Below, in pieces: positions 6,605 to 16,601 of a stretch of DNA of 27,267 bases (position 1 is the stretch's first letter; every line of letters begins with the position of its first letter). Under the pieces are notes generated by a model. It was not told where the DNA came from. It searched no databases and saw only the letters and a program-made list of their open reading frames with translations. Made by a program: the position numbers and the translations under genes. The DNA is from Hydrogenoanaerobacterium sp032017025 (GTDB lineage Bacteria; Bacillota; Clostridia; Oscillospirales; Ruminococcaceae), in NCBI RefSeq assembly GCF_032017025.1, contig NZ_DALZQO010000033.1, positions 1 through 27,267 on the forward strand, given 5' to 3'.

Positions 6605-9600
6605 TTACCCATTAATAATTTCCGAAATTTGCCTATAAGCTTCTGGTAACGATTCTTTTATCATTTTATCCGATATTGCAATGCTGTCTTTCGGAATTCT
6701 CGAATCATTTCTGGACCACATAACCGGATAAATATAAAGGTTAAATGATTCTTTCCCAGCTAATTTTATAGTTTTTCCATCAAAAACTGTTGTAAAATCG
6801 GGCTTAAACAAATTTACCACCTGCGAAAATATTACTTCTTGCTCCGTTAATGAAAGCTCTTGATGCAATTTACCCTCACAAATCCAGTCGAGCAAATCTA
6901 TTCCCAACTTTCTGTTGAGTGGTATTTTCAAGCTTTGGTTCCAAAAATGTTTTAAACACTCTTGGCATGCGCTATCACAATTATTTTTACAAGTCATTAG
7001 TGTTTCTCGTGTCATCTCAAACAACTCTTCTGATCGCTCAGCAATAGCTGAACTATATCCTGCACCACTGGACAGATTATCAAACAAGAAAATATCGGCA
7101 CAAACCACATCTTCACCATATCTAATACGAAATCCACTTTTAATATCAGTAAACTCTATATCTAACAACTTTCCTGCCGATAATGCCATTGCTTCAGCTA
7201 ATGTTTGCGCTGCTGACGACAACCAAATGTTATCGGCTCTAACATCAAGTACGTTATCATCTAATGTTACTTCATAAACAACCATGTCTGTTCTCATTTG
7301 ATGCCCCAGAAAAATATTCTCACATTCACTTTCAGGATGAAAACATTTTTTGTCACTATACGGATGCTTATAGGGTTTTTGCACTTGCTTTAAATCCGGA
7401 TATTCATCGCCCGGCACTGCTGCTCCACATATTTTACACAGGTAGAAACCTTTTTCAGATATCCCCCTATTCACCATTGTCAACGGCTGATTTGGAAGTT
7501 TAACGCATTTGACATTTTTGTAATCGCCTATTGTTTTAAGCTGTGTTTCATCTAAGGGGAGTGCATATGCCGGCGATGTCGCATAACTATTTTCACTCTC
7601 CGCTTCTGCTTCACGGATAGACATTCCATTTAGCGGAGCGAAGCCCCAAGGTTTAACAACACTTTTTGAATGAATACCGCTATTGCAAAACGGACACAAT
7701 CCATCAGAAGGTAATTCGTAGTCAACCCATGTACATAAAGGATTTGCACACATATACAAGGTTTTATAAAAATCTTTGCTATGAATATATTTTGCAGCAG
7801 GCTTATCATAGTAGCCTTTGGCAAACTTAGAATGATAGTTGTAAATTCCTCCTGATTTATAGGATTTTTTATTAACTACTACGATTCTTCCTGGAGCATA
7901 CTCACTCAAAGCAATGTCAATAGAGCGATCTGGTTTTTGTTCAATTTCTTTACCATTATTCTTTTCTATGTGAAAACCAACAATATTTCTTGGAAAAGAA
8001 TACGTAGGAAAAATTCCTTCCTCTAATACACAGTCTAAAAACGATTTCTCATTACCCTCATCATCCTTATAATTTTCTGGAATTTCGCATGATTTTCGAT
8101 TTAATTCATCCAATTGATATACTAAGGATTCTGGTCGATAAGTATCCTTCATATTCAAGGATGGCAAAAGTCTTAGAATTTCCACATCTGAAAAGATTTT
8201 GTTGCTTAAAAAAGATTTCATTTCATTGTAGTATGATGCAAAAAAAGTTAGAATTCCAATTTGATCTACTGAAATATTTTTATGCTCAAAAAAAGAGCAC
8301 ACCATCACCGTATTTAGATGTCTGTGAATTAGCTTTTGATTTTTAACATCTATCCACGGCTTTCTGGGGTCTCCAGAGATAATTTTCTCAGGATGGTAGT
8401 AATAATAGCTATCATACGGTCCGTTATCCGTATATGTAACAATCGTCGAAATAGCAGAACTTCTACGGCCTGCTCGACCTGCTCGCTGTTGGTAGTTTTC
8501 GCGCATTGGCGGTACATTTCTCAGTCCTATGGCGGTTAATGAACCAATATCTATTCCAACTTCCATGGTCGTAGTACAACTTAACACATCAACCGGCTTG
8601 TCATTATTTGCATATATATTTTGAAAACGCATCTCAAAATCTTCGGTTGTAGACCAAGTTTTTAGCTTACCATCTTTATGGGAAAGTTGAGCCGTATGTT
8701 CTTCAACATTTATTCTGGTCATTAGTGATTTCTTGTCGCCGTTTAAAGCTTCAAGTACAGGTTCTCTCCAGAATTTGATGCGTTCGAAATCCTTTGTCTC
8801 CATTTGAACCGGAGATGCTTTCCCGCATCTTGCACATGTGCCCCATAAAGTAAATGGAGAAACACCACTGCATCGAGGACACACATGCCACTGGCTATTA
8901 TTATCGTATTTAAGTGCTATTCTGTGCAAACTCAAATATTTATTATCACTATCTTCGCCTTTCGATAAGAATTTCTGCAATTGCCCCCATATAATTTGGA
9001 TTTGAGCATCTGTAAGTAACTGATTTTTTAGAATGTCCTCTATCTTTTTTGGCAGTTTGGCATCAGGTTTCAATCCAAATCTATCGTCGTATATTGAAAT
9101 ATCTCCACGAATGCTATCCGATATTTCGCTTCCTAAGGAATATGTATCAGTCATAATTTCGATGGCCCATGATGCAAAAACTTTTTCGAAGTCATCTCTA
9201 CTCAAATTGATTTCAGCATCTTCAAACAACTCTAAGGTTTCCTCAATCGTATCATCATCGCAAGGAACAACCCATGCTAATGCAGCATCTGTCAAAGAAC
9301 GAAAATTGCTACACATTTGTTTAATTAGCTGTTCATAAAACAACTTCGGAATTCTGTCAAATTTTTTAGCTCTGCGAATAAAGTCTATCTTTCCTCCATA
9401 TCGTTTCAAAAGTTTTTGCATCTCAGCAATATCTTCTTTAAGTTCAACTTCGTCATCGCCATAAAAAAATCTCAAGTTATTTTCTGCTGAAATCTTTAAA
9501 AAGGCAATATACAGCAGATTCATTGATGCTTCTTGGTGATTTTCTTTCGCCCAATTCTGAAGTTCAATTAGTGCGATAGTAAGTGCTTTTTTCATTGCAT

Positions 9601-11878
9601 CTTCATCAGCGGCACGAGTCAAATCTTTAGCGAGAATAGCCGCTTTTTGTCTACTGTCAGAAAAAAGAAGAACCTTTCTACCTGCATTTGGAGTTTTCTC
9701 AATTTCAGCTTGTTCGAACATCGTTGGAGGTTGAATATAAAATTGTTCTGATACCAAGTTGAAAAATGGCTCATTTCCCTTTGTTACGAAATCGGTTGCA
9801 GCTAATCTTCTTTTTCCACACTTTGGACAAGAGCTGAATGTCCAAATCCCGGGCTTTCCCTTTCTCTCTTTTTTGGAATAAGCAAGGTGAATAAATCCAT
9901 CTTGTTTTGCATGGAAATCATCGGTGTATATTTTACCCGTACTACTATCCACCCAAATGAGCGAATCCTCTTTTCCTTTTTTGTAACCATTATCACCAGA
10001 AATCGGATAAAAATATACTTCTTTAAAGTCCTGGCTAAAATTCTCGCCTATGTGATTCCAAATGAAGGAGGGTGAATTTGAGTCGACATAACCTTTCAGA
10101 AAAATGGCACCACATGTTCGGTCATTCACAAGTTCAAAAATTTTGCCACCGCACAAACATCTTGACTTGTGTTTTCCAAGATAAATTTTGCCTAACCCCA
10201 AAGATTTAGCGTTTTCATCAGTACAACCGCAATTAGGATTCGAACATGCTGAAAGCCCTTTCAATCCTCTGAACATCAAATGTAATCGTGTAGGGAAGAA
10301 TACGCTGCCTTCTGGAGTTTTTGCTAAATGAGCCAATGAAAGCAATAAACTTGTTGCTTTGCGAGAATTTTCGATAGATTCATAGGGAAAAGCCGTTGAA
10401 CACAGTGCATCGAATTTAGTTGCTTTTCCTCTGCATTCTTTGATAATATCCAGCATTGGCTTGCATTTTCTTAACTTTGTACACAGCCAAACAGAACGAT
10501 TTTCCATATTCGAAAAATCATTCTCCGTATATTCCCAATTCACTTTATTCGCAATCTTTTTGATGCACTCGCTCTGTAGTTGAAAACTATTATGTAGGTC
10601 GTCTATAGAAATATCCTGTAAAATATTCGGATCAAAATCCTTTGAGTCCGAGAAATCTATTTGCTCAGGATCCCCTATAAATACTTCAAATGAATTTTGT
10701 TGATTGGTTTGAGCAGTTAAGTCGCAAGCAAATTTATTTACAGCATCCATTCCGTCCTTTGGCATACTTGCACTTGTCAAAATAAATTGAATTCTATCTC
10801 GAGATATCCCGAGCTTGTGCATAAACCTTCGGATTAGCAAAGCAACTTCTCCGCCAGCAGACCCTTTATACATGTGTGCTTCATCGATAATAAACAGTAG
10901 TTTATTGTCGGGTGAAGTTTTTAACCAGTTTTGAGTATCTTTCCAAATACAATTTTCAATCGGTCTGATCAACATATATTGCAACATAGAGTAGTTTGTG
11001 ATCAATATATCCGGGCAGTTTTGCCGAATTTCTTGGCGGGTTATGAGTTCTACATCATCACAAGCCGTAAAGTGTTCTCCTTGTGTCAGATGTTCAACAA
11101 ACCTGTATAAATCTTTTTTTGCAGGATATTTACCAATGTTTTTTAATGAACAAATTGAATCCTCTTTTTCTTGAAACTCCACTGTATTGTGAGGATTATT
11201 ATTAAGCAAATCAGTACGTATTGTTTTGGCAAGCTCTTTATCTTTATTCAAGTCTGGCTCGCCAGCATAGGGTGTTCTCCCGGTATACATGCCAAACTGT
11301 GGTATACGGGCATCAGGCGCAACCTCGTTTGAAATCTGTTGAAAGTCGCTACTTCCAATCATTTTTCTTAAACGGCCTAACTGATCAGATACTAACGCAT
11401 TCATAGGATAAAGCATCAGAGCTCGTACTCCACGTTTTTCCCAAGTTCCAGGAGATATCTGAGCCTCTTCGAGCAATTTTCCTACCATTGGCCACATAAA
11501 ACACTCCGTTTTACCAGAACCAGTACCAGTAGCTACAAACACATCTTTATCACTTGCAAAGGCATTTAGCACTTTTATTTGATGTAAATAAGGATTAGGA
11601 AAAACACCCACCTTTTTATCCGAAAGTGCCACGAGAGAACTTTTAATAACTTCTCGATTCTTCGGAATTTCCATATTTGCAATTCCGTTTCTTTCAATCA
11701 AATATGACTGATTGGCCTCAATATATGGTTCTTGATATAATTCGCCATCTTTTTCAATCTCTTTTTCACAAGCCAATCTTAGTGCATCATTTTTCCCAAG
11801 ATAGACTGTTTTAATGTAATCTAACATTTTCTCTTTTAACGCAGAATGGGTAGCTTCTACGCTATACTGATCTTTCAT
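6605..11878 (-). CDS. druE: DUF1998 DEAD/DEAH-box helicase, DruE-like
   Basis: A 1757-residue superfamily 2 helicase. Visible are Walker A ATGTGSGKTE (about 116-125), DEAH (332-335), TSAS motif III (368-371), motif IV region VLLFSDSRQK (735-745), motif V TMEVGIDIG (1104-1112) and motif VI QQRAGRAGR (1130-1138). Several zinc knuckles interrupt the second half (near 545-577, 684-687, 1000-1018 and later). The C-terminal DUF1998 (MZB) Cys cluster CKNNCDSACQECL is at 1630-1642. Size and architecture fit DruE, the shared core protein of Druantia anti-phage systems. DpdJ or a DrmA-DrmB type fusion are alternatives, less likely because no Dpd or PLD genes are present. Its start overlaps the preceding gene by 17 bases with GAGGTG in front, so it is the translationally coupled end of the operon. 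Confidence 0.82.
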   Translation of the reverse strand: MKDQYSVEATHSALKEKMLDYIKTVYLGKNDALRLACEKEIEKDGELYQEPYIEANQSYLIERNGIANMEIPKNREVIKSSLVALSDKKVGVFPNPYLHQIKVLNAFASDKDVFVATGTGSGKTECFMWPMVGKLLEEAQISPGTWEKRGVRALMLYPMNALVSDQLGRLRKMIGSSDFQQISNEVAPDARIPQFGMYTGRTPYAGEPDLNKDKELAKTIRTDLLNNNPHNTVEFQEKEDSICSLKNIGKYPAKKDLYRFVEHLTQGEHFTACDDVELITRQEIRQNCPDILITNYSMLQYMLIRPIENCIWKDTQNWLKTSPDNKLLFIIDEAHMYKGSAGGEVALLIRRFMHKLGISRDRIQFILTSASMPKDGMDAVNKFACDLTAQTNQQNSFEVFIGDPEQIDFSDSKDFDPNILQDISIDDLHNSFQLQSECIKKIANKVNWEYTENDFSNMENRSVWLCTKLRKCKPMLDIIKECRGKATKFDALCSTAFPYESIENSRKATSLLLSLAHLAKTPEGSVFFPTRLHLMFRGLKGLSACSNPNCGCTDENAKSLGLGKIYLGKHKSRCLCGGKIFELVNDRTCGAIFLKGYVDSNSPSFIWNHIGENFSQDFKEVYFYPISGDNGYKKGKEDSLIWVDSSTGKIYTDDFHAKQDGFIHLAYSKKERKGKPGIWTFSSCPKCGKRRLAATDFVTKGNEPFFNLVSEQFYIQPPTMFEQAEIEKTPNAGRKVLLFSDSRQKAAILAKDLTRAADEDAMKKALTIALIELQNWAKENHQEASMNLLYIAFLKISAENNLRFFYGDDEVELKEDIAEMQKLLKRYGGKIDFIRRAKKFDRIPKLFYEQLIKQMCSNFRSLTDAALAWVVPCDDDTIEETLELFEDAEINLSRDDFEKVFASWAIEIMTDTYSLGSEISDSIRGDISIYDDRFGLKPDAKLPKKIEDILKNQLLTDAQIQIIWGQLQKFLSKGEDSDNKYLSLHRIALKYDNNSQWHVCPRCSGVSPFTLWGTCARCGKASPVQMETKDFERIKFWREPVLEALNGDKKSLMTRINVEEHTAQLSHKDGKLKTWSTTEDFEMRFQNIYANNDKPVDVLSCTTTMEVGIDIGSLTAIGLRNVPPMRENYQQRAGRAGRRSSAISTIVTYTDNGPYDSYYYYHPEKIISGDPRKPWIDVKNQKLIHRHLNTVMVCSFFEHKNISVDQIGILTFFASYYNEMKSFLSNKIFSDVEILRLLPSLNMKDTYRPESLVYQLDELNRKSCEIPENYKDDEGNEKSFLDCVLEEGIFPTYSFPRNIVGFHIEKNNGKEIEQKPDRSIDIALSEYAPGRIVVVNKKSYKSGGIYNYHSKFAKGYYDKPAAKYIHSKDFYKTLYMCANPLCTWVDYELPSDGLCPFCNSGIHSKSVVKPWGFAPLNGMSIREAEAESENSYATSPAYALPLDETQLKTIGDYKNVKCVKLPNQPLTMVNRGISEKGFYLCKICGAAVPGDEYPDLKQVQKPYKHPYSDKKCFHPESECENIFLGHQMRTDMVVYEVTLDDNVLDVRADNIWLSSAAQTLAEAMALSAGKLLDIEFTDIKSGFRIRYGEDVVCADIFLFDNLSSGAGYSSAIAERSEELFEMTRETLMTCKNNCDSACQECLKHFWNQSLKIPLNRKLGIDLLDWICEGKLHQELSLTEQEVIFSQVVNLFKPDFTTVFDGKTIKLAGKESFNLYIYPVMWSRNDSRIPKDSIAISDKMIKESLPEAYRQISEIING

Positions 11879-12878
11879 AGTTCACCTCGTCTATATCTAT
11901 CATAAGGTTTTCTATAATCCTTCTAATTTGTGACCAAACTTCTTTGTTATAAACATAATTAAGCCTATCTGATATTGAATGAATAGGCCAGCCTAAAAAC
12001 CTAAGCATATATTCCTCAGGGTAAGGTAGAGATGTAATATTTCTATTCACTTTTACATGGTCTTTGTAGCAAAAAGCTTTTATCACCAGAGGATTATTTT
12101 CGACACTTCTCAAATATAATAAAACTCTTTTTAAATTTCCACTTTCTACAAAAAAATCATTGAGTTTAGAAGATAAGCATTTTCCATTTTTTTGTGTTTC
12201 AACAAAGTATCGATATTGTTTGATTCCTGTTTCAATTCTCGAAATGTAGTATTTTTGCTTTGGCGGCTTATCCACCCAGGATTTGTAGAAAGTTGTAGTG
12301 CGTATAGAAGGATCGAAATACTCTTTTTCAACATTCCAATTATCTGCAGAAAATGGCATGCATTCAATTAAATTATTAAAGAATTCACTGCTATCTATAA
12401 ATTTGTTGTCATAAACAAATGGTCGTTTTGGGGACAAACAACACACACCATTATAATGTTCTGAAATATCTATATTATCAGCTAATATTACGGAGTTCCT
12501 CTTAACCGTTTGCGCCACTGCGCATATTCGATTAGACATATCATCAATAAATAATTCATTACTTACCACCAATAGTTCTTGGATGCTATGTAGCGGAAAA
12601 TTATTATCTTGAGATGATTCTGCATCGTAAAACCAGCATCTGACTTCAGGGAAAAAGCACAGTATTTCATCTAATACTTCCTTAGATCTCTCGGTGTGAT
12701 ATTTTTTTGTTACAGAAGACGTGAGATTATTTCCATCGTACCCATCCAGAGGGATTACCTTCATCCATGCTGCCAAGGCAGAATAAATGACTCGTGATGT
12801 GTAAAGATTTTGCGTTTCTTCAATAAATTGAATTATATTTAAATCTTGTGCTATTTTTGACAGCAATGTATTATTCAT
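11862..12878 (-). CDS. Unrecognised 338-residue operon protein
   Basis: I recognise no family. The protein is soluble with mixed helix and strand. Notable segments are WFYDAESS near 85-92, an aromatic-rich centre (FYKSWVDKPPKQKYYISRIETGIKQYRYF) and a C-terminal block LPYPEEYMLRFLGWPIHSISDRLNY. No nucleotide-binding, nuclease or zinc motif is obvious. The start overlaps the stop of the 712-residue gene by eight bases and the end overlaps the helicase gene by 17, so all three are made together. It is likely an adaptor or recognition subunit of the helicase; it occupies the position of the small specific subunits in Druantia operons, which is inference from context only. Confidence 0.8.
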   Translation of the reverse strand: MNNTLLSKIAQDLNIIQFIEETQNLYTSRVIYSALAAWMKVIPLDGYDGNNLTSSVTKKYHTERSKEVLDEILCFFPEVRCWFYDAESSQDNNFPLHSIQELLVVSNELFIDDMSNRICAVAQTVKRNSVILADNIDISEHYNGVCCLSPKRPFVYDNKFIDSSEFFNNLIECMPFSADNWNVEKEYFDPSIRTTTFYKSWVDKPPKQKYYISRIETGIKQYRYFVETQKNGKCLSSKLNDFFVESGNLKRVLLYLRSVENNPLVIKAFCYKDHVKVNRNITSLPYPEEYMLRFLGWPIHSISDRLNYVYNKEVWSQIRRIIENLMIDIDEVNYERSV

Positions 12879-15009
12879 AATCGATCTCTTCCTCTAAAAG
12901 TGCTATAATCTCCTCTTTTATACCGCACTTGGAAAGGGACTCTAATATTTCTTGCTTATTTGTATAGCAACACATCAGTAAATTAAAAAGGTTAGCAAAT
13001 GTCGACGCAATGCTTTTTCCTCCGATTTGCTGATATGCAGACATTATCATGGTTACGTTGTTTTGATACTGTGCTCTGATGGGCTTTATATCCATCAAAT
13101 TCTTTACAATTTCGAACTGTGATTTTTCCACTTTAATGTTGAGGTAATCAATATTGAAGTTTCCAAATCCCAGATCATCTTCGCTTTCGCTCTCTGTACC
13201 CCACACAGAATCCGTAGCAATAAAAGTTACATAATTGCTTAAATATCTGGGAATAAGGTTTAAAACATCTGAGTCTTCACAAGAAAACAAAACAATCTTT
13301 TCCGGACAATATTTTGAAATTGACGAGATCATTGATGTGTTAACTGTATCTAAAGATCCATGGATTACGAATGTTCTTCTATTGGATTTATTTATTAACC
13401 CAATAGTTTTATCGACATCATTCCATCCCATTGGAAATTGAATTTCAACCGGAGCTTGTCCACCTTCGATTAATAATGAGATAGCGCAACCAACTGCCAT
13501 GCTTTTAGAACCGCAGACTATTATATTTTTACCCAATGATATGGTTGCTGTAATGAACAGGGCAAAATCATAGGAATAATCATTTTGCAAACCATAGGCA
13601 ATCAGGTTATCTTGCAAGTCGTCAACAAAACACGAAATATCATCTATTTCGCTTTCACTCATTTTTAATTTTAATTTAGGTTCTGCAATATACGGTGTCC
13701 CTGTTGTGCTGTTATTTACATTTGAAAGCCCAGATAAAGTAGCCAGTTCCACCATGTCAGATTGAAATCTTTTTAACTGCTCAGTTGTTTTTGCTGCAAT
13801 ACTTTCCGCATTTTCCTCTAACTCTTTATTTTTAAGGCACAATTCTTCACATGTGGTTTCTAATCTTTCTTTTTTTGCGTTGTGTTCGGCAATCATTTGA
13901 TCAAGACGAACTTTATTATTTTCTAATTCAGATAAATCTTTTTTCAAAGAATTCATTTGAGAAATAATTTCATTTTTAAAATCATCCTGTTCTGCAAGCC
14001 ACTGATTCTTAATTTCTTCCCTGCAGATTGCCATAACATCTGGATCGTTTGATAGTGCAGCACTTACAATATTAGAAAAATCGTCAAGCTTTAGATAGAA
14101 ATCTTTGACTTCGGACGATACATGTCTCAATGAATACTCAATATCGGACATTTTGAATCCGGTATTTTCAAAAAAAGCTGTAATTTCTTTGCTGTTGGAA
14201 AAGGCTTCTTCTATCATTGTTATCCATTTTTGAGCGTCCGATTTGGATACTTTTAAAATTTCCTTGTTGTTTTTTATGTACTTCGAGATATATGCTTTAC
14301 TATAATCTTCTGGGGTTCTAAGTGGGAAATTTCTCTCGGCACGACCTAACTGCAGATATTTAAAAAAATATCTAATTGGCATTCTTTGCCCTTCAGCATT
14401 AAAAATATCACATGCACTTGTATCTACTATATCATCCTGATAAATGTTGAATAGTCCCACATAATGTGTTGTTTTCAGCATGTCTGCACAGTGCTTTTGT
14501 ATTTTATATGTATTAGTATTTGGAATAGATTGAAAATTTCTTTTGCTAAATGAGATTGACTCATACATGTCTGAGGACTTATTAATAACGATTAAGAAAT
14601 CTTCAGATGTGTAGAAAGGTATCTCTATGCCATTTTGCAAGAGAGTTCGAATCTCATTATCACTATTATGTTTATCTAAATCTATTTCAGAAAGGAAAAT
14701 CACTTCTATCGGCTGTTGTTTGGCAGACTCAGATTCCGTATTGATATAGGGTAATCCCGTATGGATATTGGTGCCAGATACAGTTCTCCACCTACGCACT
14801 TCAGCAACATAAGGTTTTAAGGTACTTGCGAAAGCTCTGACATGTCGAGGATAATAATTGTCTATGTCTTTTTCTTCCCAACCACTATATTCAGCACAGA
14901 AAAAACAGTTGTCCTCAATATCAAAATCCGCTATGCGATTAACCTTGTTTCTGACTTCATGTGTATTGTAATCTATTTCCGCAATACACAAAGAATATTT
15001 ATTCATCAT
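12871..15009 (-). CDS. Unrecognised 712-residue coiled-coil protein with a degenerate NTPase-like end
   Basis: Residues 1-320 form a globular part without a known motif. About 340-420 is a strong coiled coil (Glu/Lys/Leu heptads). The C-terminal third resembles a nucleotide-binding fold: strand-loop-helix IIVCGSKSMAVGCAISLL (496-513), then strands RTFVIHG and KIVLFSCEDSD. A GKT/S Walker A and an acidic Walker B pair are missing, so ATP hydrolysis is doubtful. Architecture suggests a scaffold or sensor that oligomerises through the coil. The ATG is preceded by AGGAGG inside the upstream gene and overlaps it by 11 bases. It may correspond to one of the large specific subunits of type II Druantia; I cannot confirm this. 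Confidence 0.8.
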   Translation of the reverse strand: MMNKYSLCIAEIDYNTHEVRNKVNRIADFDIEDNCFFCAEYSGWEEKDIDNYYPRHVRAFASTLKPYVAEVRRWRTVSGTNIHTGLPYINTESESAKQQPIEVIFLSEIDLDKHNSDNEIRTLLQNGIEIPFYTSEDFLIVINKSSDMYESISFSKRNFQSIPNTNTYKIQKHCADMLKTTHYVGLFNIYQDDIVDTSACDIFNAEGQRMPIRYFFKYLQLGRAERNFPLRTPEDYSKAYISKYIKNNKEILKVSKSDAQKWITMIEEAFSNSKEITAFFENTGFKMSDIEYSLRHVSSEVKDFYLKLDDFSNIVSAALSNDPDVMAICREEIKNQWLAEQDDFKNEIISQMNSLKKDLSELENNKVRLDQMIAEHNAKKERLETTCEELCLKNKELEENAESIAAKTTEQLKRFQSDMVELATLSGLSNVNNSTTGTPYIAEPKLKLKMSESEIDDISCFVDDLQDNLIAYGLQNDYSYDFALFITATISLGKNIIVCGSKSMAVGCAISLLIEGGQAPVEIQFPMGWNDVDKTIGLINKSNRRTFVIHGSLDTVNTSMISSISKYCPEKIVLFSCEDSDVLNLIPRYLSNYVTFIATDSVWGTESESEDDLGFGNFNIDYLNIKVEKSQFEIVKNLMDIKPIRAQYQNNVTMIMSAYQQIGGKSIASTFANLFNLLMCCYTNKQEILESLSKCGIKEEIIALLEEEIDYE

Positions 15010-16570
15010 CTGTTTTACCTCCTGTTGCTATATAGCGTAGTATTGTGGGCTGTATATTCCCGGTCGATATCATTGGTGATAGTTCCAGGTATTTTAACAG
15101 TTGCTGAGCTTGTTTTTTGTATTTAAGTGATATTGGTACAGTGGGTTCTAAGTAGTGCTTTTTTGCAAGAAACCTAATCTCTTTGTCTTGAATAATTTTT
15201 TCTGCTTTTAAAGGTTTTTTGAAAGTAATATTCCGCAGTAACTGTTTGTTTTGCTCGTCGAAAATCCATATGCTTTTAATTTTATTTTTCAACTCATGAA
15301 CCGTTGGTGTGCTACCAACATGTTCTTCTATTTCTATTGAATACGAAGACCAAAAAAGGGCTTTGAGCTTATGGTTTGATATAAATTGAATTGTATTTGG
15401 TAATAGCAATTTCAAATTCGTTTCGGCGGTTATCTCTTCATCGCCAAGAAATAGGGACATTTTTTTCCCTTTTCCAACACAACCATTAACAGCGGATGAG
15501 AAAATTAATCCGTTCGCTAAATATTTTCGATCTATTGTAAAGGCTTGTGTATTTGAATTTGGTATTAATGTGCACCACTTTTGATTCTCTTCACCATAAA
15601 CCTTGACTTCGCTGTATTTTTCATTGAAATATTTATAGATTTTAGGACTCTGCTCATCTGACTTTACAGCACAAAATATAGACTTGTTAGCCCTGGTCAT
15701 GTAACAGGGAATATTAGCTTCTGATGTTTTCGCTACAGGAGGCCATATAGGAATAATTTTAGGTTTAATATACAACAGTTTGAGCCTTAGCCTATTCCAG
15801 AAAAAGGTGTCCAAATTTTTGAATTCTTGTTCACTACTATGTTCTATGGTAATAACATAAAGACTAAATCTATCTTTTCCAATATAAAATTCAGACACAA
15901 ATTCACAAATAAGTCCATTCATCGTTGAATATCTACCCGATGGAACCACCCAATAGTATTTAGTGTGCGGTTCAATTGTGTCATTTTTTCGCACTTTACG
16001 TCCACCTTTTTCCGAATAAGTAAACAAAGCGCCATAACCAGTAAAACCATCTGAATATTGGGACCAAGCTTCTGCAAGGGTTTCTTCCGCTCTCTTGTCC
16101 GATATGCAAATTTTGTAGTTTTTATCTGCAATCGGAACAAATGTTACCTTCAATAAGGATGTTTGTTCGCATATAAAATTACAAGAACTCAGTTCATACA
16201 CATTTGAGGACGAATAAATCCGAGAATCCTGCATGATTTCAAGTGTAATTTGTTTATCTATGACAATGTCATAAATATGCTTATTTAAAGACGGAAACAT
16301 CATATTTATGGTTATTTCCGCTCCGTTTCGCTTTAAGTATAAAGATAACCCTACTCTCTCGTAATAAGTTAAATTGGATTGTCCGTCAACTCGGCGATCA
16401 CAATCTAAACCTTTACCAGGCAAGTGCCAAAAGCCCAAATTTTTTCTTGCACTAACATACTCACCGCATTCAGGACACACAAAACGTGTTAAAGAGCGGT
16501 ATCCGTCGAAATCCATGATGTTAATTTCTTTTTCTTTTCCCACGCTAAGTCTGTCAATTGCGGTTTGCAT
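14999..16570 (-). CDS. Unrecognised 523-residue protein with N-terminal zinc knuckle
   Basis: The start ATG at 16570 has AAAGGTGG in front. An N-terminal zinc-binding pattern is visible: Cys32-x2-Cys35 (CPEC), His49 (FWHLPG) and Cys57 (LDCDRR). The remaining sequence is rich in beta strands and Lys/aromatic residues. It includes WVVPSGRY near 205-212 and WPPVAKTSEA in the centre, without an enzyme motif that I can identify. A zinc knuckle plus basic beta-rich body suggests nucleic-acid or protein binding. It follows the restriction enzyme gene after 31 bases and overlaps the next gene by 11. It is a defence-operon component of unknown mechanism. Confidence 0.8.
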   Translation of the reverse strand: MQTAIDRLSVGKEKEINIMDFDGYRSLTRFVCPECGEYVSARKNLGFWHLPGKGLDCDRRVDGQSNLTYYERVGLSLYLKRNGAEITINMMFPSLNKHIYDIVIDKQITLEIMQDSRIYSSSNVYELSSCNFICEQTSLLKVTFVPIADKNYKICISDKRAEETLAEAWSQYSDGFTGYGALFTYSEKGGRKVRKNDTIEPHTKYYWVVPSGRYSTMNGLICEFVSEFYIGKDRFSLYVITIEHSSEQEFKNLDTFFWNRLRLKLLYIKPKIIPIWPPVAKTSEANIPCYMTRANKSIFCAVKSDEQSPKIYKYFNEKYSEVKVYGEENQKWCTLIPNSNTQAFTIDRKYLANGLIFSSAVNGCVGKGKKMSLFLGDEEITAETNLKLLLPNTIQFISNHKLKALFWSSYSIEIEEHVGSTPTVHELKNKIKSIWIFDEQNKQLLRNITFKKPLKAEKIIQDKEIRFLAKKHYLEPTVPISLKYKKQAQQLLKYLELSPMISTGNIQPTILRYIATGGKTDDE

Positions 16571-16601
16571 TATTCACACCACCTTTATTTTAACTTAAAA
16601 C

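Noticed and set aside
13466..13527. Functional Walker A in the 712-residue protein
   Set aside because: The loop reads CGSKSMAVG with no GKT/S and no Walker B acid pair could be found.
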